This document shows positions 44,225-55,653 of a stretch of DNA of 64,000 bases, one piece after another. The translations under genes and the position numbers were made by a program. Under the pieces are notes generated by a model. It was not told where the DNA came from and did not search any database. It saw nothing but the letters and a program-made list of their open reading frames with translations. The stretch's first letter is position 1, and each line of letters begins with the position of its first letter. Source of the DNA: Amnibacterium setariae (lineage in GTDB: Bacteria; Actinomycetota; Actinomycetes; Actinomycetales; Microbacteriaceae); assembly GCF_003581425.1 (NCBI RefSeq), contig NZ_QXTG01000002.1:1426001-1490000 (forward strand). Reading direction: 5' to 3'.

Positions 44225-44286
44225 GCGGGCTCCTCGACGGGTGGGGACGCGCCATGCTGACGCCTCCGCGACCGCGCCGTCGGGAG

Positions 44287-44295
44287 TTATCCACA
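44287..44295 (+). promoter_or_regulatory. Perfect DnaA box
   Basis: TTATCCACA, the consensus DnaA box, in the 123-base divergent region between the CpaB-like and HTH genes. Two more boxes lie at 45247 and 45367. Confidence 0.6.
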
Positions 44296-44347
44296 GTTCG
44301 AGGACGCCCCGGTCCGGCGGTCGGGGCCGCTGCCATGCTTGCCGACC

Positions 44348-44623
44348 ATGACCGCAGCCGACCCCGCCGACCTCGTCGGGCGCTTCCTCACCGTCGCCGA
44401 GACGGCGGAGGTGCTGCGGGTGTCGGCGACCCAGGCGTACGCGCTGGTCCGGTCCGGCGAGCTGCCCGCCATCCGCATCGGCGCGGCCCGGCACTGGCGC
44501 GTCGAGCGGACGGAGCTGGAGGCGTTCATCCAGGCGCGGTACGAGGAGGAGCGCCGCCTCGCGCACTGGAACCAGACCGAGTTCGCGATCCTGCCCGAGC
44601 TGCGGCAGGGTCCCCTGCTCTGA
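44348..44623 (+). CDS. Excisionase-type helix-turn-helix protein
   Basis: A 91-residue protein with a MerR-like winged helix of the excisionase/BldC type: FLTVAETAEVLRVSATQAYA, LVRSGELPAIRIGAARHWRV, then ERTELEAFIQARYEEERR. Such proteins bind DNA and are common in actinobacteria, often encoded near Flp/Tad genes, without assigned targets. ATG 44348 was chosen; a TTG three codons earlier is possible. CATGCT at -14 to -9 may be the -10 box. Confidence 0.8.
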   Translation: MTAADPADLVGRFLTVAETAEVLRVSATQAYALVRSGELPAIRIGAARHWRVERTELEAFIQARYEEERRLAHWNQTEFAILPELRQGPLL

Positions 44624-44638
44624 CCCGGGGCGGGCCGC

Positions 44639-45208
44639 TCAGTCGACGCGGACGAGCAGGAGCCCGGCGAGGGCCAGCACCTCGATCCGCGCGACCGAGG
44701 AGGCGCGGCGCCAGCCGTCCGCGGGGTGCACGGCGAGGTCGAGGTGGTCGCGCCCCACCCGGTCGATCGTCCCCGTGACGGTGCCGCCCGCGACCGTCAG
44801 CTGCACGGGCCGTCGACGGCGCGCGAGGTCGCGGAGCACGAACGCGAGCCCGATGCGATCGGTCACGGCGCCGACCGCGACCGGCTCCAGGCTGCGCTGC
44901 AGCTGGGCGGGGGTCGGGAGCAGCGCGGCGACGGCCGCGAGCGGCAGCACGGCCTGGGCGCCCGTGCCGACGAGGTCGCCCGAGACCCAGTCGCGGCCGA
45001 CGGTGCGCGGCATGAGGTCGATGATCGACCGGTCGACCAGCCGGACCGCGAGCGGGCCGCCCTCCGCCCCGATGGCGGCGACGCGGTCGCGCAGCGCCGC
45101 CCTCCCGACGCGGAGGCGCTCCTCCTCGAGCTCCGCCTCCCGCTCCTCGGCGCCCAGCCCGTGCTCGAGCTGCCCCTCGAGGTCGGCGAACAGCTCGTCC
45201 CAGCGCAC
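44639..45208 (-). CDS. Conserved actinobacterial protein, function unknown
   Basis: A 189-residue soluble protein. An acidic coiled segment (GLGAEEREAELEEERLRVGR, about residues 17-36) is followed by two beta-rich units (VRLVDRSIIDLMPRTVGRDW and VQLTVAGGTVTGTIDRVGRD) that look like small barrels. The family is widespread beside SAF/HTH and secA-locus genes in actinobacteria, with no known role. GTG 45208 has TAGCGT exactly at -12 to -7, so a leaderless mRNA is likely. It converges with the HTH gene, 15 bases apart. Confidence 0.75.
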   Translation of the reverse strand: MRWDELFADLEGQLEHGLGAEEREAELEEERLRVGRAALRDRVAAIGAEGGPLAVRLVDRSIIDLMPRTVGRDWVSGDLVGTGAQAVLPLAAVAALLPTPAQLQRSLEPVAVGAVTDRIGLAFVLRDLARRRRPVQLTVAGGTVTGTIDRVGRDHLDLAVHPADGWRRASSVARIEVLALAGLLLVRVD

Positions 45209-45246
45209 CGGCGCACGCTACCGACCGGCCCGCCGACCGGGGCCAC

Positions 45247-45255
45247 TTGTCCACA
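45247..45255 (+). promoter_or_regulatory. Perfect DnaA box
   Basis: TTGTCCACA, the form preferred in high-GC actinobacteria, 8 bases before a perfect palindrome. Confidence 0.6.
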
Positions 45256-45263
45256 GCCCTTCC

Positions 45264-45310
45264 GTTCTGAAGGAGTTCTCGGCGCGTGCGGGCGAGAACT
45301 CCTTCAGAAC
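45264..45310. repeat. Perfect 18-bp palindrome between divergent genes
   Basis: Arms GTTCTGAAGGAGTTCTCG (45264-45281) and CGAGAACTCCTTCAGAAC (45293-45310) match without error around an 11-base loop. The core GAAGGAGTTCTC recurs in the palindrome at 52353-52409. It lies between divergently transcribed genes, so it is not a gene-end terminator. Confidence 0.92.
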
Positions 45311-45366
45311 GAACTGCGCGTGCGCGCCCGCCGGTACCGCGGGAAGCAGGGGCGGCAGCTCGTCAC

Positions 45367-45375
45367 TTATCCACA
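45367..45375 (+). promoter_or_regulatory. Perfect DnaA box
   Basis: TTATCCACA, exactly 120 bases from the box at 45247 and in the same orientation, about 105 bases before the Rv3235-like gene. Confidence 0.6.
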
Positions 45376-45479
45376 GATCCGCGGGATCGCTGGACGGCCC
45401 CGCGCACCATTTGCTTGGGTATGGCCACCCGCCTCGCCCGGGCGGTCCGCGAAGCCACCCGTTCGCCCCGGAGTTCCCC

Positions 45480-45914
45480 ATGAGCGCCGTCCCGCCGCAG
45501 CCGCCTGCACGCCGTCACCTGACCGCGGTGCGGTCCGACGAGTTCTTCGACCGCCAGCGCACCCCGCGCTCCGAGCTGCCCGATCCCTCGGTGCTCGTCG
45601 AGAACCTCGCCACCGGCGTCGTCGAGGTGCTGGGCGGGGTGCGCGACCTCGAGCAGCTCGGCCGATGGCTGTCGGAGAGCGTCTACCGCCACCTGCTGCG
45701 CCGCTCGATCATCGCGGCCCGCGGCCGCGCCGTGCGCGGGCAGGCCGCCGCGCGACCGGTCGCCAAGGTCGCGGCCACGCGGATCACCTACCCCGCCGGC
45801 GACGTCGTCGAGGCGACGGTGCTGCTCCACGGCGCCGCCCGCACGCGCGCGGTGGCGATCCGCCTCGAGGGGATGGACTCGCGCTGGCGCGCGACGGCTC
45901 TCGCCGTGCTCTGA
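45480..45914 (+). CDS. Rv3235-family protein
   Basis: A 144-residue protein of a family found beside secA in actinobacteria, function unknown. The conserved C-terminal part starts ENLATGVVEVLGGVRDLEQL, then GRWLSESVYRHLLRRSIIAA, and ends with a short beta-rich tail (ATVLLHGAARTRAVAIRLEG). The N-terminal 40 residues are disordered and rich in proline. ATG 45480 follows GGAG. It converges with secA, and a hairpin between them probably ends both transcripts. Confidence 0.85.
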   Translation: MSAVPPQPPARRHLTAVRSDEFFDRQRTPRSELPDPSVLVENLATGVVEVLGGVRDLEQLGRWLSESVYRHLLRRSIIAARGRAVRGQAAARPVAKVAATRITYPAGDVVEATVLLHGAARTRAVAIRLEGMDSRWRATALAVL

Positions 45915-45949
45915 CCCGTCAGGACGCGGGCTGATGTCGTGCTCGCGCC

Positions 45950-46012
45950 GCTCGCGCCTCGACCGGCCCGCCGTCGGTCGAGGCGCGAGCGGCAGCGAGC
46001 CCCGAGACCACC
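45950..46012. repeat. Single copy related to the 122-bp repeat palindrome
   Basis: GCTCGCGCCTCGACC (45950-45964) and GGTCGAGGCGCGAGC (45976-45990) form a perfect 15-bp stem. The segment from 45976, GGTCGAGGCGCGAGCGGCAG then CGAGCCCCGAGACCACC, matches the first palindrome of the array at 2047-2640 with a few changes. Confidence 0.85.
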
Positions 46013-46028
46013 ACGCCGCCGGATGCGA

Positions 46029-46070
46029 GCGAGCCCCGGGCCGCTCGTGCGAGGCGGTCCCGGGGCTCGC
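46029..46070. terminator. Bidirectional hairpin between Rv3235-like gene and secA
   Basis: GCGAGCCCCGGG (46029-46040) and CCCGGGGCTCGC (46059-46070) form a perfect 12-bp stem with an 18-base loop, 18 bases past the secA stop on the minus strand. Confidence 0.75.
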
Positions 46071-46087
46071 CCGACGCGGTGCTGCGC

Positions 46088-48955
<2,868 letters not shown>

Positions 48956-49174
48956 GTGGGCTCTCCCTCCGGCCCGGCCCGAAGCAGCCGGAACGTCAGC
49001 GATCGAATCTACCGCAGGCCCCTCGTCCGGGGGCGCGGGACGGCTCGCCGGTGCGTCGAGCGCTTGCGCGGGCGCCTGGGAACACGCCCCCGCCGCATCG
49101 GAGGGTGCTGAACGGGAGGCGATGCCCAGCGCGCTCACCGCTTGGATGGGGCGCTCCCGATCGGAGGATCCTCC

Positions 49175-50479
49175 ATGCCCGTCTCTCGACGAACCCTGCT
49201 CGCCTCCGCCGGCGCGGCCTCCCTCACGACCCTGCTCGCCTCCTGCGCCGGCTTCACCGGCCAGTCCTCGAACGGCGGTGGCGGCGGCTCGTCGAAGGGC
49301 GCCGGCACCATCACCTTCACCACCTGGGCCTCCGACACCGAGAAGGCCGCCTACCAGCAGCTCATCGCGTCGTTCGAGAAGGCGCACAAGGGCGCCAAGG
49401 TCACCGCGAACTTCGTGCCCTACGCGCAGATGTTCACGAACATCGACGCGCAGCTCTCCGCCGGGAAGGCGCCGGACGTGTTCCGCGCCGGGTACGGGCA
49501 GATCGGCGGCTACGCCAAGCAGGGCGCCCTGCTCGACCTGTCGTCGTCGCTCGGCAGCGAGAAGAGCCGCTTCATCCCGGCGTTCTGGGAGGCGGTCAAC
49601 TACGACGGGAAGCCCTACGGCGTCCCGCAGCAGACCGACACCTCGGCGATCGTCTACAACAAGCAGCTCATGTCGGACGCCGGCATCACCGCCTTCCCCG
49701 ACTCGCTGGACAAGGCGTGGTCGTTCGACGAGTTCGCCGACGTGATGTCGAAGCTGCGCGCGAAGCTGCCCGCCTCGAAGTTCCCGTTCGCCTACAACTG
49801 GCAGCTCGCCGGCTCGCCGCGCTGGCTGTCGTGGCTGTTCGCCGCGGGCGGTCGCCTGCTCGACCAGGACCTGACGAAGGCCGCGCTGCCCTCGGCGGCC
49901 GGCACCAAGGCGCTCGACTACACCAAGGCCTTCTTCGAGAAGCAGTGGGTGCCGCAGAACTCGAGCACGAAGTCGAACACCTACGCCGACACGACCTGGC
50001 TCGCCGGCACGACCGCGATGGTCTCCGCGGGCAACTTCCTGCTGCCGGAGTTCACGAGCGCCAAGTTCGACTGGGGCGTGACCTACCTGCCGAAGGACCA
50101 GCGCGGCGCGGACGACCTCGGCGGCAACGCGCTCGTCGCGACGAAGGACGGCAACACGGAGCTCGCGACCGAGTTCCTGAAGTACATGGTCAGCGACGAC
50201 GCCATGAGCGTGTTCTGCGGCAAGGCGCTCGAGCTGCCGACGCTGCAGAGCCTCGTCGGCAAGGACCTCGACTGGGACGCGCCGAAGGGCGTCATGCCCG
50301 TGTTCGTCGACCAGGCGACGACGATCACCGCCGACGACGTCGCGCAGCTGACCGTGCCGGCCTCCGCCGCGATCACCACCGTGCTCACCGACCAGCTCGA
50401 GGCCGCGTTCCGGCAGGGGCAGTCCACCTCCACGACCCTCGCGAACATCGCGACGGGCGTGAACAAGGCGGTCGCGTGA
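49175..50479 (+). CDS. Sugar ABC transporter substrate-binding lipoprotein
   Basis: A 434-residue binding protein of the family 1 (carbohydrate) type. The signal has [20 protein letters not shown] with lipobox LLASC, probably Tat or Sec exported and lipid-anchored. The mature start [20 protein letters not shown], then [20 protein letters not shown] and [20 protein letters not shown], is typical of maltose/oligosaccharide-type binding proteins. ATG 49175 follows GGAGGA. Two permease genes follow; no ATPase or glycosidase gene is present, so it probably shares a MsiK-type ATPase encoded elsewhere. The 219-base upstream region contains AGCGCTTGCG-like sequence that could be a LacI-type operator. 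Confidence 0.93.
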   Translation: MPVSRRTLLASAGAASLTTLLASCAGFTGQSSNGGGGGSSKGAGTITFTTWASDTEKAAYQQLIASFEKAHKGAKVTANFVPYAQMFTNIDAQLSAGKAPDVFRAGYGQIGGYAKQGALLDLSSSLGSEKSRFIPAFWEAVNYDGKPYGVPQQTDTSAIVYNKQLMSDAGITAFPDSLDKAWSFDEFADVMSKLRAKLPASKFPFAYNWQLAGSPRWLSWLFAAGGRLLDQDLTKAALPSAAGTKALDYTKAFFEKQWVPQNSSTKSNTYADTTWLAGTTAMVSAGNFLLPEFTSAKFDWGVTYLPKDQRGADDLGGNALVATKDGNTELATEFLKYMVSDDAMSVFCGKALELPTLQSLVGKDLDWDAPKGVMPVFVDQATTITADDVAQLTVPASAAITTVLTDQLEAAFRQGQSTSTTLANIATGVNKAVA

Positions 50480-50498
50480 CGCACCAAAGGCCGGCGCG

Positions 50499-51455
50499 AT
50501 GACCGGCGTCACCGCGGGCTCGGCCGGCGCGGTCGCGGCGGCGACCCGGCGGCCGCCCGCGCCGCGCGGCTCCAGCCGGCGCCGGGCGCGCCTGCGCGAG
50601 ACGCTGACGGGCTACGCCTTCGTCGGCCCGAACCTCGTGCTGCTCGGGCTCTTCCTCCTCTACCCGCTCGTGCTCGCCGCGGTCCTGTCCTTCTCGCGGT
50701 ACACCGGGTTCGGGTCGCCGGAGTGGATCGGCATCGGCAACTACGCCGACCTGCTCTCGGACGCCGTCTTCTGGCGCGCGCTGATCAACACGACGGTGTT
50801 CACGGTGGCCACGCTCACGCTGTCGCTCGGCCTCGGCCTCGGCCTCGCGGTGCTGCTGAACAAGGCGCTGCCCGGCCGCGCGGTCTTCCGCACGATCGTC
50901 TACGCGCCGATGGTCGTCTCGGGCGTCGCATCGGGCCTCATCGGGGTCCTGATGTTCGACGAGAACACCGGCGTCGTCGACAAGGCGCTGATCGCGGCGG
51001 GCCTGCCGCCGATCCCGTGGCAGTCGAACGGCGGCGCGGCGATGGTCGCCGTGATCCTGATGACCGTGTGGGGCCGGACCGGCTTCAACATGGTCATCTA
51101 CCTGGCGGGGCTGCAGGGCATCTCGGAGGAGCTGTACGAGGCGGCGGAGCTGGAGGGCGCGAGCGCCTGGCAGCGCTTCCGCTCGATCACCGTCCCGCTG
51201 CTCGGGCCGTCGACCTTCTTCCTCCTGATCATGAACGTCATCTACTCGTTCCAGGTCTTCGACCTCGTCTTCGTGCTCACCGGCGGCGGGCCCGGCAACG
51301 CGACGACGATGCTCACCACCTACGCCTACGCGAACGCCTTCACCACGCGCGCGCAGGGCTATGCGGCGGCGATCGGGATGGTGCTGCTCGTGCTGATGCT
51401 CGGGTTCGCCGCGGTGCAGTGGCGGCTCAACCGCGGACGGGACGTGACCGGATGA
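50499..51455 (+). CDS. Sugar ABC transporter permease, MalF type
   Basis: A 318-residue permease with six spans. Spans and motifs: [20 protein letters not shown], then [20 protein letters not shown], the EAA loop [20 protein letters not shown], then [20 protein letters not shown]. The extended N-terminus is basic and disordered. It begins 20 bases after the binding-protein gene and overlaps the second permease by four bases. The sugar is not predictable from sequence. Confidence 0.92.
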   Translation: MTGVTAGSAGAVAAATRRPPAPRGSSRRRARLRETLTGYAFVGPNLVLLGLFLLYPLVLAAVLSFSRYTGFGSPEWIGIGNYADLLSDAVFWRALINTTVFTVATLTLSLGLGLGLAVLLNKALPGRAVFRTIVYAPMVVSGVASGLIGVLMFDENTGVVDKALIAAGLPPIPWQSNGGAAMVAVILMTVWGRTGFNMVIYLAGLQGISEELYEAAELEGASAWQRFRSITVPLLGPSTFFLLIMNVIYSFQVFDLVFVLTGGGPGNATTMLTTYAYANAFTTRAQGYAAAIGMVLLVLMLGFAAVQWRLNRGRDVTG

Positions 51456-52354
51456 CCGCGACGGCCGGGACCCGCACCCGCACCCCGTCCGCGGGCGTCG
51501 CGACCACCCGTAGTGGCCACCTCAGGTCGCGGCGGCGCCGGAACCGCGTCACCACGATCGTGCGCTTCGTGATCGCCCTCGTGGTCTGCGTCGTGATGGC
51601 CTTCCCGTTCTACTGGATGGTCGTCGTGTCGCTCTCCCCGAAGGACGACCTGTTCTCGACCGTGTTCAAGCTGTGGCCGTCCCGGCTCACCTTCGACAAC
51701 TTCACGGCTCTGTTCGCGACCTACGACATCTCGACGTGGTTCGGGAACTCGCTCGTGATCACGGCGTTCGTGACGGTGCTAGGCGTCGTCGTGAACCTGC
51801 TCGCCGGGTACGCCTTCGCGAAACTGCGCTTCCTGGGCCGCGGCGCGATCTTCTTCGCCGCGCTCGCGACGCTCGTGCTGCCGGTGCAGGTGACGATGGT
51901 GGCCCAGTTCCGGCTCGTCAGCGACCTCGGCTTCTACGGCACCTACTGGGCGGTGATCCTGCCGTCCGCGGCGACCGCGACCGGGGTCTTCCTCGCGCGG
52001 CAGTTCATCCTCGGCATCCCGGACGAGCTGCTCGAGGCGGCGAAGCTCGACGGCGCCGGCTCGTTCCGCCTGTTCCGCTCCATCGTGCTGCCGCTGTGCC
52101 GGCCGCTCATCGCGGTGCTCGTCGTGCTGATCGCGATGGCCACCTGGAACGACTTCGCGTGGCCGCTGATCGCGCTGAAGCAGGACTTCCTGTTCACACT
52201 GCCGATCGGGCTGCTGTTCCTGCAGGGCCAGACGACGCCGGACTTCACGCAGATCATGGCGCTGTCGCTGATCGCGATCCTGCCGATGATCGCGCTGTTC
52301 CTCGCGACCCAGCGCTACTTCGTGCAGGGCATCGCCCGCAGCGGCATCCGCTGA
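51452..52354 (+). CDS. Sugar ABC transporter permease, MalG type
   Basis: A 300-residue permease with six spans. Motifs: IVRFVIALVVCVVMAFPFYW, SLSPKDDLFSTVFKLWPSRL, the EAA loop ELLEAAKLDGAGSFRLFRSI, and ATQRYFVQGIARSGIR at the C-terminus, as in MalG-type partners. The start lies in an ATGA overlap with the MalF-type gene. It is the last gene of the operon and is followed at once by a long palindrome. Confidence 0.93.
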   Translation: MTATAGTRTRTPSAGVATTRSGHLRSRRRRNRVTTIVRFVIALVVCVVMAFPFYWMVVVSLSPKDDLFSTVFKLWPSRLTFDNFTALFATYDISTWFGNSLVITAFVTVLGVVVNLLAGYAFAKLRFLGRGAIFFAALATLVLPVQVTMVAQFRLVSDLGFYGTYWAVILPSAATATGVFLARQFILGIPDELLEAAKLDGAGSFRLFRSIVLPLCRPLIAVLVVLIAMATWNDFAWPLIALKQDFLFTLPIGLLFLQGQTTPDFTQIMALSLIAILPMIALFLATQRYFVQGIARSGIR

Positions 52355-52409
52355 TCCGTTTCGAAGGAGTTCTCCGCGCGATCCGCGGAGAACTCCTTCA
52401 AAACGGACC
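52353..52409. repeat. Long palindrome between the sugar importer and hpf
   Basis: Arms GATCCGTTTCGAAGGAGTTC and TCCGCG (52353-52378) pair with CGCGGAGAACTCCTTCAAAA and CGGACC (to 52409) with two mismatches. It lies between convergent stops (permease 52352-52354, hpf 52413), where it can act as a bidirectional terminator. It shares GAAGGAGTTCTC with the palindrome at 45264-45310. Confidence 0.88.
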
Positions 52410-52412
52410 CAG

Positions 52413-53108
52413 TCAGGCGGAGGCGGCGCCCGACGATGCGAGGACGCGCTCGGCGACCTCCTCGCGGCCGTCCAGGGCGATCACGCCGTAGTTCCAGCCG
52501 ACGCGGCGGTACACGACGCTCGGCTCCCCGGTCGCGACGTCGATGAACAGGAAGAAGTCGTGGCCGACCAGCTCCATCCGGTCGACCGCCTCCTCGACGG
52601 TGAGCGCCTCGGCCGGAAACTGCTTCCTGCGGATCACGACGGGGCTCGCCGCCTCGTCCGTGCGCTCCTCGGCGAGCTGCTCGACCGCGTCGTCGGTCGC
52701 CTCCGCCTGGCGCAGCAGGGCGGCGTCGGCGGGGACGACCCCGTGGGCGGCGAACGCCTGGGTGCTCGCGTCGTGCAGGCTCTCGAGCCGGTTGCCGTGG
52801 CCCCGGTGCACCTTCTTGCGGTCCTTCGCGCGACGGATCCGCTCCATCAGCTTGTTCAGGGAGACGTCGAAGGCCGCGAACTTGTCGATGCCGGACGCCT
52901 CGGCCCGCACGACCGGGCCCGGTCCGATGAGGGTCATCTCCACCCGGTCGTCGCCGGCCGTGCCGTTCGTCTCGTGGTGGCGGCAGAGCCGCACCTCCAG
53001 GGCGAGCGCACGGTCCGCGAGATGCTCGACCCGCTCCGCCTTCTCCTCCACGTAGGAGCGGAAGCGGTCCGTGATCTCCACGTTGCGACCGATGAGCGTG
53101 ACGTCCAT
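52413..53108 (-). CDS. hpf: Long-form ribosome hibernation-promoting factor
   Basis: A 231-residue protein. The N-terminal S30AE domain (MDVTLIGRNVEITDRFRSYV, then ALEVRLCRHHETNGTA) binds the decoding centre of the small subunit; the C-terminal domain (VEEAVDRMELVGHDFFLFID, then VVYRRVGWNYGVIALD) dimerises and joins two ribosomes into inactive 100S particles. The RRAKDRKKVHRGHG linker is basic. ATG 53108 follows AGAGGGAGG. In actinobacteria hpf usually lies with secA and lpqB/comF; here a sugar operon separates it from secA. Confidence 0.95.
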   Translation of the reverse strand: MDVTLIGRNVEITDRFRSYVEEKAERVEHLADRALALEVRLCRHHETNGTAGDDRVEMTLIGPGPVVRAEASGIDKFAAFDVSLNKLMERIRRAKDRKKVHRGHGNRLESLHDASTQAFAAHGVVPADAALLRQAEATDDAVEQLAEERTDEAASPVVIRRKQFPAEALTVEEAVDRMELVGHDFFLFIDVATGEPSVVYRRVGWNYGVIALDGREEVAERVLASSGAASA

Positions 53109-53281
53109 CGGGACCTCCCTCTGTCGCGGCGCGCCGCCCTGGTCGGACCTCCCTGGTCGCCTGGCGGCGGCCCCCGCGGAGGGCCGGGCGGTCTTCTTCG
53201 ACGCCGTAGAGGAACGCTAGACCGCCTGCCCCGCCCGCGTCACTCCCCACTCATCGGACTCCTGGGTGCCACGCCGAGGAC

Positions 53282-53920
53282 TCACCGGCGCGGCGTGGAA
53301 GCGAGCGTCGCCGCGCCGACGACCCTGCCGCCGGCCGCGGCGACCGCCCGCGCCGCCTCGGTCAGCGTCGCCCCGGTCGTGACGACGTCGTCGACGAGCA
53401 GCACGCGGGCGCCCGCCGCCGCCGGCCGCGCCGCCATCACGCGCTCCAGGTTGGCGATGCGCTCCTCCCGCCCGAGCCGCACCTGGTCCCGGGGTCGGCG
53501 CACGAGCCGGAGCAGGTCCGCGTGCGGCAGACGCGCGCGGCGCAGGAGCAGGCGGACCGGGTCGTAGCCGCGCTCCACCGCGGATCTGCGGGTGCGCGCC
53601 ATCGGCACGAGCAGCAGCCCGTCGCCGTCCACCTCGTCGAGCGCCGCGGCGACCGCTGCCCGCAACGCGACGGCGAGCGGTCCGGCGAGCCCGGTCCGCC
53701 CCTCGTTCTTGAACGCGACGACGACCGGCTGCACGACTCCCGCGTAGTCGAGCGCACTCGCGACGCGCAGCCCCGCGACCGTCCGCCGCGACACCTGCGG
53801 CCGCAGCCGGAGGCGGCACTCGGCGCAGAGCGCGGGCCCCGCCAGGCCGCAGCCCGTGCAGTCGACGGGCAGCACGAGCTCCTGCAGGAGCCCGGCGACG
53901 CGAGGGAGGGACGTGGGCAC
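53282..53920 (-). CDS. comF: ComF-family phosphoribosyltransferase-fold protein
   Basis: A 212-residue protein. An N-terminal zinc ribbon with C21, C24, C32 and C35 (DCTGCGLAGPALCAEC) precedes a phosphoribosyltransferase fold with the PRPP motif VLLVDDVVTTGATLTEAARA. FKNEGRTGLAGPLAVAL and GYDPVRLLLRR are usual in ComF. ComF supports DNA uptake in competent bacteria; in actinobacteria its role is unclear. Start GTG 53920 has CAGGCT at -12 to -7. It follows lpqB on the same strand, 59 bases away. Confidence 0.92.
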   Translation of the reverse strand: MPTSLPRVAGLLQELVLPVDCTGCGLAGPALCAECRLRLRPQVSRRTVAGLRVASALDYAGVVQPVVVAFKNEGRTGLAGPLAVALRAAVAAALDEVDGDGLLLVPMARTRRSAVERGYDPVRLLLRRARLPHADLLRLVRRPRDQVRLGREERIANLERVMAARPAAAGARVLLVDDVVTTGATLTEAARAVAAAGGRVVGAATLASTPRR

Positions 53921-53979
53921 TCGCGCAGCCTGCCGAGACGCGGCGCGCTGCGCACGGCCGCAGCCTGGGGAGGAGCGGA

Positions 53980-55653
53980 TCAGCGCTGGACGGCGAGCAC
54001 CGACACGTCGGTCTGGACCTTCGACTCGGCCTGCCAGAGGTTGTTGTTCCAGACCCAGAGCGCGCCGCTCTCGAGCCGCACCCGCAGGTCGGCCTGCTCC
54101 GAGGTGCCGACGATCGTCCGCGCGTTCGTCAGCTGCCCGAGCGCCAGGTCGACGCCGCCGAGCTGCTGCACGCGGACGCGGTCGGTCGTGTTGTCGGGCG
54201 CGCTCGACAGCACGGCGACGGCGCCGTCGTCCTGCCAGGTGGCGTCGATCCCCTTGCCGCCGCCGCCGACCGCGACCTCGTAGTGGGCGGTCGTCAGCCC
54301 GATCGGCGTGCCGTCCGCCGTGCGCTCGATGCCCGCGACGATCGCCTGCGGGCCGGTCGAGTCGTTCTGCACCAGCACGAGCATCCGGGTGCCGTCCGGC
54401 GAGGCCTCGATGGCGGTCACCGAGTCGCCGGGGATGCCCCCGATCAGGCTCACGGTCTTCTTCCCGTTCCAGGCCTGCAGACCGCCCGGATCGGTCTTCG
54501 GGATCGAGTACACCCAGCCGCGCTGATCGACGGTGGGCGGCAGGAGGTCGGCGCGCTCGTCCGCGATGCGCGGGGCGCCGCTCGCGCCGACGACCGCCAC
54601 CCGCTGCGAGCCGTCGAGGACGGCCGCGAACTTCTGCCGCATCGAAATCGTGACCGCGCTCGGCCGGGTCGCGGCGATCCGCCGGCCCAGCGTCGGCTCC
54701 TCCGAGAAGTCACCGTTCGCACCGAGCGTGCCGAACCGGCCGCTCAGCAGCACGTAGGCGTCCAGGCTGCCCGGCTGGTTGACGAGCTGCTCCGCGCGGG
54801 GCGCGATCCTGCCGTTCACGACGAGGCGGACGGCCGTCGGCGTGGGCAGCAGCGCGGACTGGATCAGCTGCTGCTGCATGCGGGTCAGCGTCGCCGCGTT
54901 CGGCTCGGCCCCGGCGACGCGCAGGGCGACCGTGTACGTGCCCGCCGGGCCCTCCACGATCCCCTGCAGCTGGGCGCCGCTCAACGCGTTCGCGGTGATG
55001 CCGTTCGCGAGCGGCCCGGCCGGCCCGTTGATGAGCGTGCGGACGACGTCCTCGAGCCGGGGGCCGCCGGACGAACCGGACGACTGCACGGGGAACCAGC
55101 GCACGTCCGGCACCAGGCGGGTCCACGTCGGATCGAAGAACTCGAGGGCCTGCGGGCGGTACTGCCGCTGGAACACCGACGGGCCGAGCACGATGCCGTC
55201 CGGAGCCGAGGCGATGCGCCACTGCCCGCGCTGCTGGACGAGGTCGAAGTCGAGCGGGACCGTCTTCGTCTCCGCGACGTACACGCCGTGCTCGTTCACG
55301 CTCGCGCTCGTCGGGACCTCGAACCGCAACGCCGTGTCGCTGACGGTGACGACGGTCGGCTGCGCCTCCTGCACGAGCACCCGATCCCGTGGCTTCCACC
55401 GCTTGGCGAACTCGGTGCTGAGGTACTGCTTCGCGACCTTCAGATCGCCTCCTGCGCTCGCAGCGCTGAGGAAACCGGTCACGATCTCGCGGGGGTTCGC
55501 GCCCGCGGCGGGCGGGTTCGGCAGGTAGATGATGCTGGTGTCGTTCGGCCCCTCGGTCGAGCCCGCCTGGACCGTGCCGCTCGTCGGGATCTCCGCGCAG
55601 CCGGTGAGGACCAGGGCGAGGACGGCGAGCGCGCCGATCGCCGCGCGCCTCAT
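53980..55653 (-). CDS. lpqB: Lipoprotein LpqB
   Basis: A 557-residue lipoprotein with lipobox LTGC (C19). The mature part starts AEIPTSGTVQAGSTEG, has a GerMN domain in the middle (LEDVVRTLINGPAGPLANGI) and a C-terminal beta-propeller-like part (GGIPGDSVTAIEASPDGTRM). LpqB works with the MtrAB system and influences MtrA phosphorylation and cell-wall balance in mycobacteria. Its ATG overlaps the mtrB stop by four bases, so the three genes are made together. Confidence 0.95.
   Translation of the reverse strand: MRRAAIGALAVLALVLTGCAEIPTSGTVQAGSTEGPNDTSIIYLPNPPAAGANPREIVTGFLSAASAGGDLKVAKQYLSTEFAKRWKPRDRVLVQEAQPTVVTVSDTALRFEVPTSASVNEHGVYVAETKTVPLDFDLVQQRGQWRIASAPDGIVLGPSVFQRQYRPQALEFFDPTWTRLVPDVRWFPVQSSGSSGGPRLEDVVRTLINGPAGPLANGITANALSGAQLQGIVEGPAGTYTVALRVAGAEPNAATLTRMQQQLIQSALLPTPTAVRLVVNGRIAPRAEQLVNQPGSLDAYVLLSGRFGTLGANGDFSEEPTLGRRIAATRPSAVTISMRQKFAAVLDGSQRVAVVGASGAPRIADERADLLPPTVDQRGWVYSIPKTDPGGLQAWNGKKTVSLIGGIPGDSVTAIEASPDGTRMLVLVQNDSTGPQAIVAGIERTADGTPIGLTTAHYEVAVGGGGKGIDATWQDDGAVAVLSSAPDNTTDRVRVQQLGGVDLALGQLTNARTIVGTSEQADLRVRLESGALWVWNNNLWQAESKVQTDVSVLAVQR

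Noticed and set aside
44287-45375. Replication origin
   Set aside because: Three DnaA boxes are present but there is no dnaA, dnaN, rpmH or gyrase gene nearby and no box cluster of the size expected for oriC.
45421-45483. Short gene starting ATGGCCACCCGCCTCG
   Set aside because: It gives only about 20 residues ending at the start of the Rv3235-like gene, without a clear ribosome binding site.
49175-52354. Horizontally acquired sugar island
   Set aside because: Base composition and codon use look like those of neighbouring genes and no integrase or tRNA target is adjacent; only gene order hints at insertion.
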